Shown one piece after another: positions 16,561 through 23,605 of a DNA stretch of 35,224 nucleotides. This DNA comes from Mesorhizobium plurifarium (lineage in GTDB: Bacteria > Pseudomonadota > Alphaproteobacteria > Rhizobiales > Rhizobiaceae), in assembly GCA_000824785.1 (NCBI GenBank), contig CCNB01000025.1, forward strand, positions 1 through 35,224. Reading direction: 5' to 3'. Numbering within the stretch: the first letter of the stretch is position 1; every line of letters begins with the position of its first letter. The position numbers and the translations under genes were made by a program. A model generated the notes under the pieces. It made no database searches. It saw only the letters and a list, made by a program, of their open reading frames with translations, and was not told the DNA's origin.

Positions 16561-16665
16561 ATGTTCAATGACAAAGAAGCCCTGGTTGTGGAGACGTGTT
16601 TGATGGTAGCCGTGCCGGTGTCGATCGGCATCGCAGTGCTGTCCGCAGTCCTGTTCCACCAATGA
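16561..16665 (+). CDS. 34-residue membrane micropeptide (copy 2)
   Basis: Starts MFNDKEALVVETC and runs into one hydrophobic helix (VAVPVSIGIAVLSAVLF), ending His-Gln. It is the paralogue of 15001-15102 on the opposite strand 1.5 kb away. Differences are conservative and many codons differ at third positions, as expected for a protein under selection. The upstream block GGGAAC ... GCATGCCTTTCC is shared with copy 1, while the regions further out are not. No ribosome site is present, so leaderless initiation is a possibility. Function unknown. Confidence 0.7.
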   Translation: MFNDKEALVVETCLMVAVPVSIGIAVLSAVLFHQ

Positions 16666-16931
16666 GAGTTGAGGCAGGGGGCGGCAAATGCCTTTCCACC
16701 CTCGATCAGGGAAACCGAATACGATCCCGACCAGGGTCTGGTTCAGGGCCAGCGGGACGCGCTATGAGTCTTGAGGTTGCACCCCAGAGACCAATGCGGC
16801 TTTTTCATTGTCAAAGGCCTCTCGTTCAATGACCACAGTCGCGATCACTTCCGGTATCGCCGCATCCAGATAAAGCGTCCCTCTCAATCGGCTGTGATGC
16901 CCTGCGGCTCGCCTGTCTATCATGTCTTCGC

Positions 16932-17022
16932 AACCAAGCTGGCCTCCATGAATTCCGCGACAAGATGATGACGGGTGTCCGCGATCTGAAAGGCAGCGTT
17001 TCGACCATGCATGAGCGAATGG
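16932..17022 (+). repeat. paralogous coding-like segment (copy A)
   Basis: Translates as AGLHEFRDKMMTGVRDLKG then SVSTMHERM. It matches the minus-strand segment at 19201-19290 (AGLREFRDELMTGVRDLKG, GVSTLHERM) at about 80% of bases. The sequence outside both segments diverges, so this looks like a module or a gene remnant. The frame could encode a short peptide from ATG 16965 that ends in the hairpin at 17088. Confidence 0.5.
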
Positions 17023-17081
17023 CTCGTCACAAGTTATGTGCCGCCAAAGCGGAAGGCGCCGCTCATCGAAAAGGCGATATG

Positions 17082-17118
17082 AAAAAAGCCCGCCGCAATG
17101 AACAAAACGGCGGGCTTT
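17082..17118 (-). terminator. Rho-independent terminator
   Basis: Arms CGGCGGGC at 17108-17115 and GCCCGCCG at 17088-17095, with a T6 run on the minus strand after the stem. On the plus strand only TTT follows, so minus-strand termination is the stronger reading. Confidence 0.8.
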
Positions 17119-17169
17119 AGGTAGCGGACTTAAGGCCGAGCGGTCCGGAGGGACGAGTGGGCCGCTCAC
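17082..17169 (-). ncRNA. candidate EcfG-dependent small RNA
   Basis: A minus-strand GGAAC-N17-GTT promoter (17176-17200) is followed, about 50 bases after the expected start point, by a perfect 8-bp terminator stem (GCCCGCCG/CGGCGGGC) and six Ts. No credible coding frame lies between. The predicted transcript is about 85-90 nt and contains an unpaired pyrimidine-rich patch (GTCCCTCC) of the kind rhizobial trans-acting small RNAs use to bind ribosome sites. Promoter, length and terminator are seen; function is inferred. Confidence 0.6.
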
Positions 17170-17175
17170 CGTGGA

Positions 17176-17200
17176 AACTCGCCGGTTTACCAGCGGTTCC
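17176..17200 (-). promoter_or_regulatory. EcfG-type promoter of the candidate small RNA
   Basis: Minus-strand GGAAC-N17-GTT. Transcription would start at about 17169 and run into the terminator at 17115-17082. Confidence 0.65.
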
Positions 17201-17210
17201 AGACTGCAAT

Positions 17211-17236
17211 GGAACATTTTAGCAAAATTGAATGTT
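17211..17236 (+). promoter_or_regulatory. EcfG-type promoter with 18-base spacing
   Basis: GGAAC-N18-GTT (equivalent to GGAAC-N17-TGTT), just upstream of ATG 17245. It is back to back with the small-RNA promoter on the other strand, so one intergenic region would fire in both directions. Confidence 0.5.
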
Positions 17237-17244
17237 TGTTCGTA

Positions 17245-17475
17245 ATGGAGACGATGGAAGTCACCGAGTGCCGTGCTGCGCTGCGCCTGATCCGCGCGAC
17301 GATTGAGGAGCACTGCCCGCCCGGCGTCCTGATGAGTGAGGAGCAGGTGAAAGGCCATTATGGCCCAACGCTGCTCGACGAGGCCGAGGCACTGTCAGTG
17401 GCGATCGTCGCATCAGTCGAGCGGTTGTCGTTCGACGGCACGCCGAAGCCGTCCACGTCGAGCATAAAGTCCTAG
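17245..17475 (+). CDS. small hypothetical protein
   Basis: 76 residues from ATG 17245. An earlier in-frame ATG at 17209 overlaps the putative promoter and is therefore unlikely; ATG 17254 has GGAG just upstream and is an alternative. The sequence is a helical, acidic protein (CRALRLIRATIEE-like helix, SEEQVKGHYGPTLLDEAEAL, SVAIVASVERL) with no recognised family. Start sites lie about 8-17 bases after the -10 element, so the mRNA would be almost leaderless. Probably part of the general stress response. Confidence 0.65.
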   Translation: METMEVTECRAALRLIRATIEEHCPPGVLMSEEQVKGHYGPTLLDEAEALSVAIVASVERLSFDGTPKPSTSSIKS

Positions 17476-17510
17476 CGATTTCCAAATCAAACTGTGCACG
17501 GGAACGAAAA

Positions 17511-17766
17511 ATGACCAGCCTAATCGGTTGGCCTCGCAAGAACCTCTACCAAGGCGACATGAAAACGACTGCAACCTACGATTCGGCAGCTGGCACATTC
17601 ACGCTCGAGAAATGTCTGGCGAGGGACGTTCCCGATCGCCGATTTGCCGAATTGGATTTGCTTCTATCGCCAGCAGATGGAGCGGTATCCCGCTCAGGCG
17701 GGGCCCTATGCGGAGGACGTCAAAGCCCTCGAGGCGCTGAGGGCGGAGTTACATGGGCGGTATTAG
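17511..17766 (+). pseudogene. small conserved protein broken by a +1 frameshift
   Basis: The first frame begins MTSLIGWPRKNLYQGDMKTT and is sensible to residue about 42 (LEKCLARDVPD). The sense then moves to another frame (DLPNWICFYRQQMERY, then PAQAGPYAEDVKALEAL, ending HGRY-stop at 17766). One extra base near 17635 separates the two halves. Joined, they give an 84-residue protein of no named family. A hairpin follows immediately. Either a recent inactivation or a sequencing error. Confidence 0.65.
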
Positions 17767-17801
17767 AAGAGCCCCCAACGGTAGGAGCGTTGCGGGCTCT
17801 T
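17767..17801 (+). terminator. bidirectional hairpin, likely terminator
   Basis: Arms AAGAGCCC / GGGCTCTT plus inner CAACG / CGTTG, separated by a C-C mismatch. It starts one base after the stop of the preceding frameshifted gene. There is no T-run beyond TT, so termination would be moderate. Confidence 0.6.
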
Positions 17802-18444
17802 GTCGGGAGATGCCAGCCCGACCGCGACGCCCTAATGCTCGGGGAAGCATGCCTCGCGGGTACCGAACACCAGCATAACTTCAATGTTCGGCAAGGGGTC
17901 AAGGCTTTCGGTTCAAGACGCGCGCTTCTCGCAAGCGGAGCCCAAGCGGTGCTGCCTTGATGGTCCCGGGTCTGAGCTGGTGCAAGGGTCTGGAGCGCTG
18001 CAGGGTTTGCGAGACTTGGCTACTCGGTCTTCTTGCATTTCCACTCCGCCGCGCGATCAGGCGGTTTGCTCAATTCGCCGCGAAGGTGCCGTCAGGAGAG
18101 GCCTTTTACATTCCACGAGTGCGCGAAACAAAAGACCCGCCGGCCGAAGCCGACGGGCAGGTGCTGGAGTAGCCCGGATGCGCAAAATGGCAACGAGCGC
18201 GACAAGCCGATGTGGGAACAACGGATGCCCAGGTTGTTCCGCTTATCCGAATGCCTTGCCCGTCAGTTGTATGACTCCGGTCGACGAACGTCCTAGCCGG
18301 AAACTCATAGGTCCGGCGGATGAAACAACTTGGTGAGAAGTCTATTGGTAGGTGCTGGCGAGAATAGTCCCTTCATCGCCAGTGCGCGGCTGCCCACCGT
18401 CACCTGCGATGCGGTGGGCAACCGCATCGATCGGGGGTGCCAAT
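17802..18444. other. gene-poor stretch with two palindromes
   Basis: No supported gene. A weak hairpin CCCGCCGGC/GCCGACGGG sits at 18136-18157, and an inverted repeat GGAACAAC/GTTGTTCC with a 10-base centre sits at 18215-18240. The latter resembles two EcfG -35 boxes face to face, but with a GTT spacing one base too short. Confidence 0.4.
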
Positions 18445-18735
18445 TTGCCGATTCCTGATAAGCTCAATGACAAATCTCTCAAGTTTGAGTGCCCCAAATG
18501 TCGGCATCCCGTTATTCGGAAGGGCTCATGGTTCAAGGTCATTGCCACTTTCAGATGCCCAAGTTGCAAAGAAGCGCTGCGGCTTGGATATCCTGATAAG
18601 CTGCGCCTCTTCGAGAAGCATATGCGGCTGAGCGGGAATGCAGAGCACGGCGAACCGCCTCCCGTGGCCCGCCGCACATCACAGGCTCCGGCATTTTGCC
18701 GGAGCCTCGACGAAGTACGCATTAGCCCCCGTTAG
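18445..18735 (+). CDS. small zinc-ribbon protein (paralogue 2)
   Basis: 96 residues from a TTG start with GGGGG upstream; this start gives the same distance to the first Cys pair as in the paralogue at 12452-12679. Cys pairs FECPKC and FRCPSC flank VIRKGSW, the same arrangement as in paralogue 1. After the ribbon, a helical part (KLRLFEKHM) and a Pro/Arg-rich tail follow. The 3' end overlaps the convergent membrane-protein gene by 14 bases. The function is unknown; the conserved RKGSW between the pairs is probably structural or ligand-binding. Confidence 0.65.
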   Translation: MPIPDKLNDKSLKFECPKCRHPVIRKGSWFKVIATFRCPSCKEALRLGYPDKLRLFEKHMRLSGNAEHGEPPPVARRTSQAPAFCRSLDEVRISPR

Positions 18736-18964
18736 CGGGTGCGGGGGCGGGTTTGGCCGGAGCGGCGGGTTTGGAGACGGACGGTGCGGCCGGCGCTTCA
18801 ACCTTGGGGGTATTGACGCTGACGTTCACATCCTTTCCTCCGCTGCCATTGATGTTTATCACTCCCGTGAAGAATAGAAAAACAACAATTGCGATAATGC
18901 CAAGGATTACCGCAACGACCGTGCCGCCACTACCAGAGTTTACGACTGTAGGTCCGTCAGACAT
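18722..18964 (-). CDS. small single-helix membrane protein with Pro/Ala tail
   Basis: 80 residues from ATG 18964 with a strong AGAAGGAGAG ribosome site. Residues 1-15 are polar (SDGPTVVNSGSGG), 16-35 form one membrane helix (VVAVILGIIAIVVFLFFTGV), and the rest is a periplasmic-type low-complexity tail rich in Pro, Ala and Lys. The helix is preceded by few charges, so topology is uncertain. No family is recognised. It converges on the zinc-ribbon gene with a short overlap. Confidence 0.75.
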   Translation of the reverse strand: MSDGPTVVNSGSGGTVVAVILGIIAIVVFLFFTGVININGSGGKDVNVSVNTPKVEAPAAPSVSKPAAPAKPAPAPANGG

Positions 18965-19200
18965 GACTTTCTCTCCTTCTTGAGTTATCACTCGGAAGAA
19001 AAGAGAGCTTCCTAGTATTTGTTCCGCGATCGGCCCACGGTCCCAAAAAACATACGACCCAGGTCCATTGATTGATAAAATCCTAATGGTTCCATGCCAC
19101 ATGTCGAGCATGCCGGATCGTAATCCACAGTCGCCCGGCGCGTGTTACGATCCGGCAGATGATCGTCGCCTGTCAGCTTGTCACCTTCCATGAAGCGATC

Positions 19201-19290
19201 CATTCGCTCATGCAGGGTTGAAACGCCGCCCTTCAGGTCGCGCACGCCTGTCATCAACTCGTCGCGGAATTCGCGCAGGCCTGCCTTGGT
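19201..19290 (-). repeat. paralogous coding-like segment (copy B)
   Basis: Minus-strand translation AGLREFRDELMTGVRDLKG then GVSTLHERMDRFMEGD, matching copy A at 16932-17022. The sequence looks like an amphipathic helix. It is probably the remnant of a small gene that exists twice, or a module shared by two small genes. Confidence 0.5.
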
Positions 19291-19376
19291 GATGGGCCGC
19301 TTTAGCCTGCGGTAGGGGGACGCGGGCCACAGCCCAATACTTGAGCCGGAGTGCGGAGGCAAATCGGACTGCCGTT

Positions 19377-19401
19377 GGAACAAACGCTGCGCCGCTCGGT
19401 T
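19377..19401 (+). promoter_or_regulatory. EcfG-type promoter of the DUF4142 operon
   Basis: GGAAC-N17-GTT, 37 bases before the ATG at 19439, with GGAGG between them as ribosome site. Confidence 0.7.
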
Positions 19402-19438
19402 TGCCTCCAGGCACAATTCTGTGCATTGGAGGATATCC

Positions 19439-20188
19439 ATGAAATTTCATTTGCTATCGGCTGCGCTCTGCACAGCCGTCGGACTGGGTTTTGCCCATCC
19501 GGCGCTCAGTGCCGAAAAGGCGCAGGATTTCGTCAACAAGGCCGCGGAAGCCGGGATCTTCGAGGTCGAGTCCAGCAAGATCGTCCAGGGCAAGGCAAAG
19601 GACCAGGCCGTCAACGACTTTGCCCAGAAAATGATTACCGATCACGGCGCGGCCAACGCCAAGCTGCAGTCTATCGCCGGCGAGCAGAAACTTCAGGTTC
19701 CGGCGGAGACGGACGCCAAGCACAAGAGCGACCTCGAGGCGTTGAAGTCGTCGAACGGTTCGGCCGACCAGTCCTACGTGAAGATGCAGCAGGACGCGCA
19801 CGCCGACGCAGTCAAGCTGTTCCAGGACTATGCGGCCGACGGCGACAATGCGGATCTCAAGGCATTTGCCCAGCAGACGTTGCCGACGCTCAAGATGCAC
19901 AAGGAGATGATCGAAAAGATCGCCTCCGGCAAAACCGACAATATGGCAACCACCAGCACCGCCCCGGCGGCGACAGGCACAGACCAGAACGCTTCCGCCC
20001 CAGTGCCTGGAGCCAACAGCTTCACTGAAGCACAGGCGAAATCGCGGATCCAGGATGCCGGTTTCGCCAATGTCAGCGCGCTGACGAAGGACGACCAGGG
20101 CATCTGGCGCGGCACCGCCGAGAAGGACGGAAAGCAGGTAGCCGTCGCACTCGATTTCAAAGGCAACGTGGTTGCCGGCGCTCAATAA
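19439..20188 (+). CDS. DUF4142 protein with extra C-terminal PepSY-like domain
   Basis: 249 residues from ATG 19439 (GGAGGATATCC upstream). Residues 1-24 are a signal peptide cleaved after ALSA. Residues 28-165 are a DUF4142 four-helix domain (AAEAGIFEVESSKI, FAQKMITDHGAAN, KMQQDAHADAVKLF, LPTLKMHKEMIEKI), a ferritin-like fold common in rhizobia and linked to stress. A Thr/Ala-rich linker follows, then residues about 200-249 look PepSY-like (FTEAQAKSRIQDAGF ... ALDFKGNVVA). Periplasmic. The next gene starts 25 bases later with its own ribosome site, so the two probably form an operon under the EcfG-type promoter. Its biochemical role is not established. Confidence 0.85.
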   Translation: MKFHLLSAALCTAVGLGFAHPALSAEKAQDFVNKAAEAGIFEVESSKIVQGKAKDQAVNDFAQKMITDHGAANAKLQSIAGEQKLQVPAETDAKHKSDLEALKSSNGSADQSYVKMQQDAHADAVKLFQDYAADGDNADLKAFAQQTLPTLKMHKEMIEKIASGKTDNMATTSTAPAATGTDQNASAPVPGANSFTEAQAKSRIQDAGFANVSALTKDDQGIWRGTAEKDGKQVAVALDFKGNVVAGAQ

Positions 20189-20213
20189 CCGAACTCACGA
20201 GATGGAGTGAAAA

Positions 20214-20816
20214 ATGACGACTGTCACCGGACTTTTCGATGATTATCAGGACGCCTTGGGCGCCGTGCGCCAATTGGAAGCCATTGGCGTGCCGCGAGAC
20301 GACATCAGCATCGTGGCGAACAATTCCGACAATTGGTATCGGGACGATGAGACTTCAGAAGCTGGCGAAGATGCCGCCGCCGGCGCGGGCCTGGGAGCGC
20401 TAGTCGGCGGCGCGGGTGGCCTGCTCACGGGGCTCGGGATCATGGCCATACCCGGCGTCGGGCCTGTCGTGGCGGCAGGCTGGCTGGCCGCAACGGCCGT
20501 CGGCGCGGTGAGCGGCGCCGTGGTCGGCGGAGCCGCCGGCGGAATTGTCGGAGCGCTGACGGAGTCCGGCGTTCCAGAGCGCGATGCGCATGTCTATGCC
20601 GAGGGTGTTCGCCGCGGCGGCAGCCTGGTGACTGCCAGGGTGGATGATCGGCTTACCGGCGAAGCTGAGCGCATTCTGCAAGGCGAGCGTTCGGTCAACC
20701 TCGATGAGAGGCGTAGCGCTTACGTGTCCGCCGGATGGACAGGATTCGACGACACGGCAGAGCCCTTTGACATCGAGGCCGAGCGCGATCGCGTTCGCCG
20801 AACCACACCGCTCTGA
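20214..20816 (+). CDS. general stress protein (YflT/GSP17M-like) with glycine-zipper segment
   Basis: 200 residues, ATG preceded by TGGAGTG. The N-terminus (VTGLFDDYQDALGAVRQLEAIGVP with DDISIV) is the domain of general stress proteins of the YflT/17M kind. A long Gly/Ala-rich hydrophobic segment (about 60-120; AGAGLGALVGGAGGLL, GAVVGGAAGGIVGAL) looks like a glycine-zipper membrane hairpin. The remainder (GVPERDAHVYAEGVRRGG, then TARVDDR) is the usual second half of the family. Second gene of the DUF4142 operon and closed by a strong terminator, so it shares the stress promoter at 19377. Confidence 0.85.
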   Translation: MTTVTGLFDDYQDALGAVRQLEAIGVPRDDISIVANNSDNWYRDDETSEAGEDAAAGAGLGALVGGAGGLLTGLGIMAIPGVGPVVAAGWLAATAVGAVSGAVVGGAAGGIVGALTESGVPERDAHVYAEGVRRGGSLVTARVDDRLTGEAERILQGERSVNLDERRSAYVSAGWTGFDDTAEPFDIEAERDRVRRTTPL

Positions 20817-20824
20817 GAAATGCG

Positions 20825-20856
20825 GCCCCGTCGAACCATCGGCGGGGCTTTTTTTT
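20825..20856 (+). terminator. Rho-independent terminator
   Basis: Stem GCCCCG / CGGGGC with an inner TCG pairing, directly followed by eight Ts, nine bases after the stop of the stress-protein gene. Confidence 0.9.
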
Positions 20857-21331
20857 CCGGCAAGGGACAAAATAAGACCTCTTGTTTAGCTGGCCTGAGA
20901 ACTTTTCCCGGGGCCGCTACTTCCTCATCGAACCTTCGGGGGAAATTGAGGGGCATGTTGCCTCATAGCGGCTGCGCGTTTTTGGTGAGGTTAGGCGGCG
21001 TGAAAATCTCCTGCCCGCACCAGTTTGTGCCGGTTGACCGCTTTGACCGCTGAGTTTGAGACGGCTATTAATCTCTCGCGGCGAAGCTCCTGAAGCACTC
21101 GGTACACATCCACGGTGGAAGGACAACATAATAACGGTTTCGGGCTGTTCGCATTCGCAGGTAAGCGGGATTGCAGAGCTGAGGCGCCACAGGCCTATCC
21201 AGCAAATTGCTTCCTCGGCTCAACAACGATCCAAGCTATTTACTAGAATAGGCATCTGCAAACGACCGAGCCAGGGCGCGCTGCACGCGGGCGAGATATC
21301 TCGGATCAGCGCCAGACAGAATGGAGGCTCG
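20857..21331. other. no gene seen
   Basis: Short overlapping frames only, none with a recognisable product. A GGAGG ribosome site at the right end belongs to the AI-2E remnant at 21332. Confidence 0.4.
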
Positions 21332-21807
21332 ATGGTGGCGGCCAATCGTCGTAATGGGCTCGCGAGCCTGCTCGTCGCTTCCAGGGGCCATCCGCGCACG
21401 GCCCTGCCGACCGTGGCGAGCGTGGTCATCACCGTCGCCGCGCTTTATTTCGGGCGCGAGGTGTTCCTGCCGATCGCCGGTGCGGTGCTCCTGGCCTTCG
21501 CCATCGCCCAGTCGTTTCATGGCTCAAACGCCTCGGCATTCCCCGCATGGCCGCGGTCATCGCCAGCCTCGCCGGCGCCTTTGCAGCGGTCTCGCTGTTC
21601 TCCTTCGTCGTCGCCACCCAAGTCAGCGATCTCGCGCAGAACACTCCCGTCTACCAGATCAACATCCTGACCAAGGTCCGCGCGTTGAAGGAAAACGGCC
21701 TTAGCGGTGGCGAGGATGTGGTAAGAATATTGATTCAACTGTGTTTTTCGCGGGCAAAATCAGAAGGCGTCTCGTATCCCCCCGCATCGTCCCGCCCTAC
21801 CTTCTGA
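21332..21807 (+). pseudogene. AI-2E family transporter, truncated and frameshifted
   Basis: ATG 21332 has a good GGAGG site. The first frame (PTVASVVITVAALYFGREVF, LPIAGAVLLAFAIA) is the N-terminus of an AI-2E/PerM-type membrane transporter. After about 58 residues the sense shifts to another frame (VVSWLKRLGIPRMAAVIASL, FVVATQVSDLAQNTPVYQ, ILTKVRALKENGL); one C seems lost in the run near 21510. Homology stops near 21715, about 120 residues in, while rhizobial members run to several hundred. The gene is therefore both frameshifted and cut off. Confidence 0.8.
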
Positions 21808-21868
21808 GCCAGCGATTTGGTCGATCGACAGAAGCGAACGCGTCCCGTGGACCGCACCACACATGCAA

Positions 21869-21994
21869 TCACACACAGTGGCAAATCCTTACCAGGAAGA
21901 GTACACCCACTCCATAAGGGATGACGAGAAGTGCGAGCGCGATCCAATAGCCCGGCTGCGCCAATGCCGCGAAATCTGAACGAAGCTGTTCCAT
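21869..21994 (-). CDS. 41-residue membrane protein under EcfG-type promoter
   Basis: ATG 21994 opens MEQLRSDFAALAQPGYWIAL, followed by LALLVIPYGVGVLFLVRIC, one or one-and-a-half hydrophobic helices, ending HCV. The EcfG-type promoter at 22003-22027 ends eight bases before the ATG, so the mRNA would start at or next to the ATG. This tight fit and the clean amphipathic-then-hydrophobic layout are the main evidence that it is real. Family unknown; it is too short to be found by ordinary gene callers. Confidence 0.6.
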   Translation of the reverse strand: MEQLRSDFAALAQPGYWIALALLVIPYGVGVLFLVRICHCV

Positions 21995-22002
21995 TGCCAC
22001 CA

Positions 22003-22027
22003 AACGATGCGCCAACATCGTTGTTCC
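22003..22027 (-). promoter_or_regulatory. EcfG-type promoter
   Basis: Minus-strand GGAAC-N17-GTT, with its -10 element eight bases from ATG 21994. Confidence 0.65.
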
Positions 22028-22482
22028 AAGAGGCAACTCGGAGCTGTATATGACCTTCCCTTTTTTGCCGGCAATTGAACATGTTCTTGGGTTTCAGTTG
22101 AAGGCATGATCAAAAAGGCAGTGGCGATGTTTGGTGGCTCCTCTAACGCCAAGCAGGTAACCGCGGCTCGAGCCTCGCTGACTTGCCTCGGGGGCAAAGT
22201 GCGATTTGGGCGAGGCGAGTGTTCGCGAATTCGAGTGTGGTGGCCGCCTTCCTTCGCAGGAAAAGCTGCTGCCGATACGCCAGCTATCTTGCGCCGCCGG
22301 CGTCTTGTTCTTCGGCCAGGATAGCTACTGCCAACCTGTTGTTCGATTGCAAGAACCCGCCCAGTTTCCCGTTACCAATCTTAGCGACCGCGAGGCTGGG
22401 ATAATCTGCATCAGGGAATGTACGCGCTCTTATCTCGATCGGAATGCGAAGGTTCGGGGACAAATAAGTGCCTCGCCATTAA

Positions 22483-22521
22483 GCGAAGAAAGGCCCGCCT
22501 GCCGACGGGCCTTTTCTTCGC
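22483..22521 (-). terminator. strong Rho-independent terminator
   Basis: Arms GCGAAGAAAGGCCCG / CGGGCCTTTTCTTCGC around an 8-base loop with one bulged base. It lies 19 bases after the minus-strand stop at 22540 and would also work on the plus strand. Confidence 0.85.
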
Positions 22522-22539
22522 GCTGCGGGAGAGCCCCGC

Positions 22540-22816
22540 TCACATGCCCCGGTCAGGAACATAGAGGCAGAAGTAGTGCGGGGACCTGTTGTCGCCTCCA
22601 GGCTTGTACTGGTGAAAATATTCGTCGCGGGATCGCTTGCGGTGGTCGCTCTAGGGATTAGTTCGCCGGTCGAGAGCTAGTACCGTATCTTTTAGGTCCG
22701 AAGGCGGCGCCTGATAGCAATCCACCCCGGCGCAGCAGGACGGGTCATACTGCCAGCCCGCCGGCGCCTGGGACGCAAAGAAAACTCGCCAGGACGCTTG
22801 CCGCAACGCTAGCCAT
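22540..22816 (-). pseudogene. small secreted Cys-rich protein, frameshifted and with an internal stop
   Basis: ATG 22816 (GGGAG upstream) starts a signal peptide MASVAASVLASFLCVPGAGG. The mature part then lies one base out of frame: GWQYDPSCCAGVDCYQAPP, an in-frame TAG near 22650, and the C-terminus YFHQYKPGGDNRSPHYFCLY, then VPDRGM-stop. This is the pattern of a rhizobial family of small periplasmic proteins with YDPxCC...DC near the front and FCLxVP near the end. One extra base plus one nonsense codon inactivate it. Its terminator at 22483-22521 is intact, which suggests the decay is recent. Confidence 0.7.
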
Positions 22817-22983
22817 GCTCCCAAAGCGCTCCCGCGGAGCGGCTAAGGCGAGACGATCCCTGCCTGCCTTTGAAGCTGTGCATTCTGTTCATTTGCGGTC
22901 CGCTGCTCTTGCGGCAGCCCCGGAGGGTTCCGGAGCCAGACTATCCGTTGCGATGCCGGATCGGCGGGCGACGGCGGCTCCCG

Positions 22984-23008
22984 AACTTAGAAGTCAAAGC
23001 TATGTTCC
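22984..23008 (-). promoter_or_regulatory. EcfG-type promoter
   Basis: Minus-strand GGAAC-N17-GTT about 170 bases upstream of ATG 22816. The leader between them has no convincing gene and could be a long 5' UTR or a separate small RNA. Confidence 0.5.
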
Positions 23009-23022
23009 ACTGGCGAGGCTGC

Positions 23023-23337
23023 TCACTCTTTCACATAGGCGCCGGGCTGACGACCACCCTTGGGCGCCTTGGCGTCCTTGGAGTGCTCCGCGACTGCCGG
23101 GCCAGCGCCTGAGCTCTTTTCCGTCGCCGGGCTTGGTGTCGGCTGTCGCGGCGGATTGCGGCCCTCCGATTGATGCGTCTTGTCCTCGACCTCACCCTGT
23201 TTGCGGCCAAGGCCCGGTTCGATATGAGGTTTCTCGTTGCTGGCGGCATCCTGGGAAAACTGGTCGCTCGCGTCCGGCCCGGTGTTAGCGGGATATTTCC
23301 TGGCGCCGGTCTCGCGGCGGTTCTGGCTGTCCTTCAT
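23023..23337 (-). CDS. hydrophilic, probably disordered stress protein
   Basis: 104 residues from ATG 23337 with CGGAGATG upstream. The composition is rich in Lys, Pro, Gln, Glu, Ser and Gly with almost no hydrophobic residues (NRRETGARKYPANTGPDASD, GLGRKQGEVEDKTHQSEGRN), so the chain should be intrinsically disordered, like desiccation-related hydrophilins. An EcfG-type promoter ends 27 bases before the ATG. A protein of similar character is encoded at 25957-26196. Role in drying or osmotic stress is an inference from composition and promoter. Confidence 0.75.
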   Translation of the reverse strand: MKDSQNRRETGARKYPANTGPDASDQFSQDAASNEKPHIEPGLGRKQGEVEDKTHQSEGRNPPRQPTPSPATEKSSGAGPAVAEHSKDAKAPKGGRQPGAYVKE

Positions 23338-23605
23338 AACTCATCTCCGGTTGGATGAACGATAACACCGGTGGAAGCGCGGCGTTCCCAAACGCCGCAC
23401 ACTTCGAGTCCCGATGGAGCGAACCTCTCTGCCATCCGATTGGGCGCAGGCAGTGCAGTTCAGCCGTGCGAGAGGGGCCAAGGCAGCTCTGCTGACGTTC
23501 TGATTGCCCTGTGGGTCTGGCGAGGCAGCAGGCCACCGAGTGGCGGCGTTCAGCAGCCCTCGCCCACGCTATCGACCAGAACGGATAAGAAGATGATGGC
23601 TCGCC
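23338..23605. other. intergenic, promoter only
   Basis: Holds the EcfG-type promoter of the 23337 gene; no other signal seen up to the convergent membrane-protein stop at 23606. Confidence 0.4.
23364..23388 (-). promoter_or_regulatory. EcfG-type promoter
   Basis: Minus-strand GGAAC-N17-GTT, 27 bases upstream of ATG 23337, which also has its own ribosome site. Confidence 0.7.

Larger units (their letters stand above)
18965..19438. other. intergenic region with EcfG-type promoter and a repeated segment
   Basis: Contains the minus-strand copy of the segment shared with 16932-17022 and, at its right end, the promoter of the DUF4142 operon. A longer minus-strand frame runs through it, but only the repeated segment reads like protein. 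Confidence 0.5.
21995..22539. other. intergenic region with promoter and terminator
   Basis: Holds the EcfG-type promoter at 22003-22027 and the terminator at 22483-22521. A plus-strand frame at 22206-22661 has some protein character (GQDSYCQPVVRLQEPAQFPV) but runs through the terminator and lacks a convincing start. Confidence 0.4.

Noticed and set aside
22206..22661. Plus-strand 151-residue frame
   Set aside because: It runs through the terminator at 22483-22521 and lies opposite the small secreted protein remnant; no start signal.
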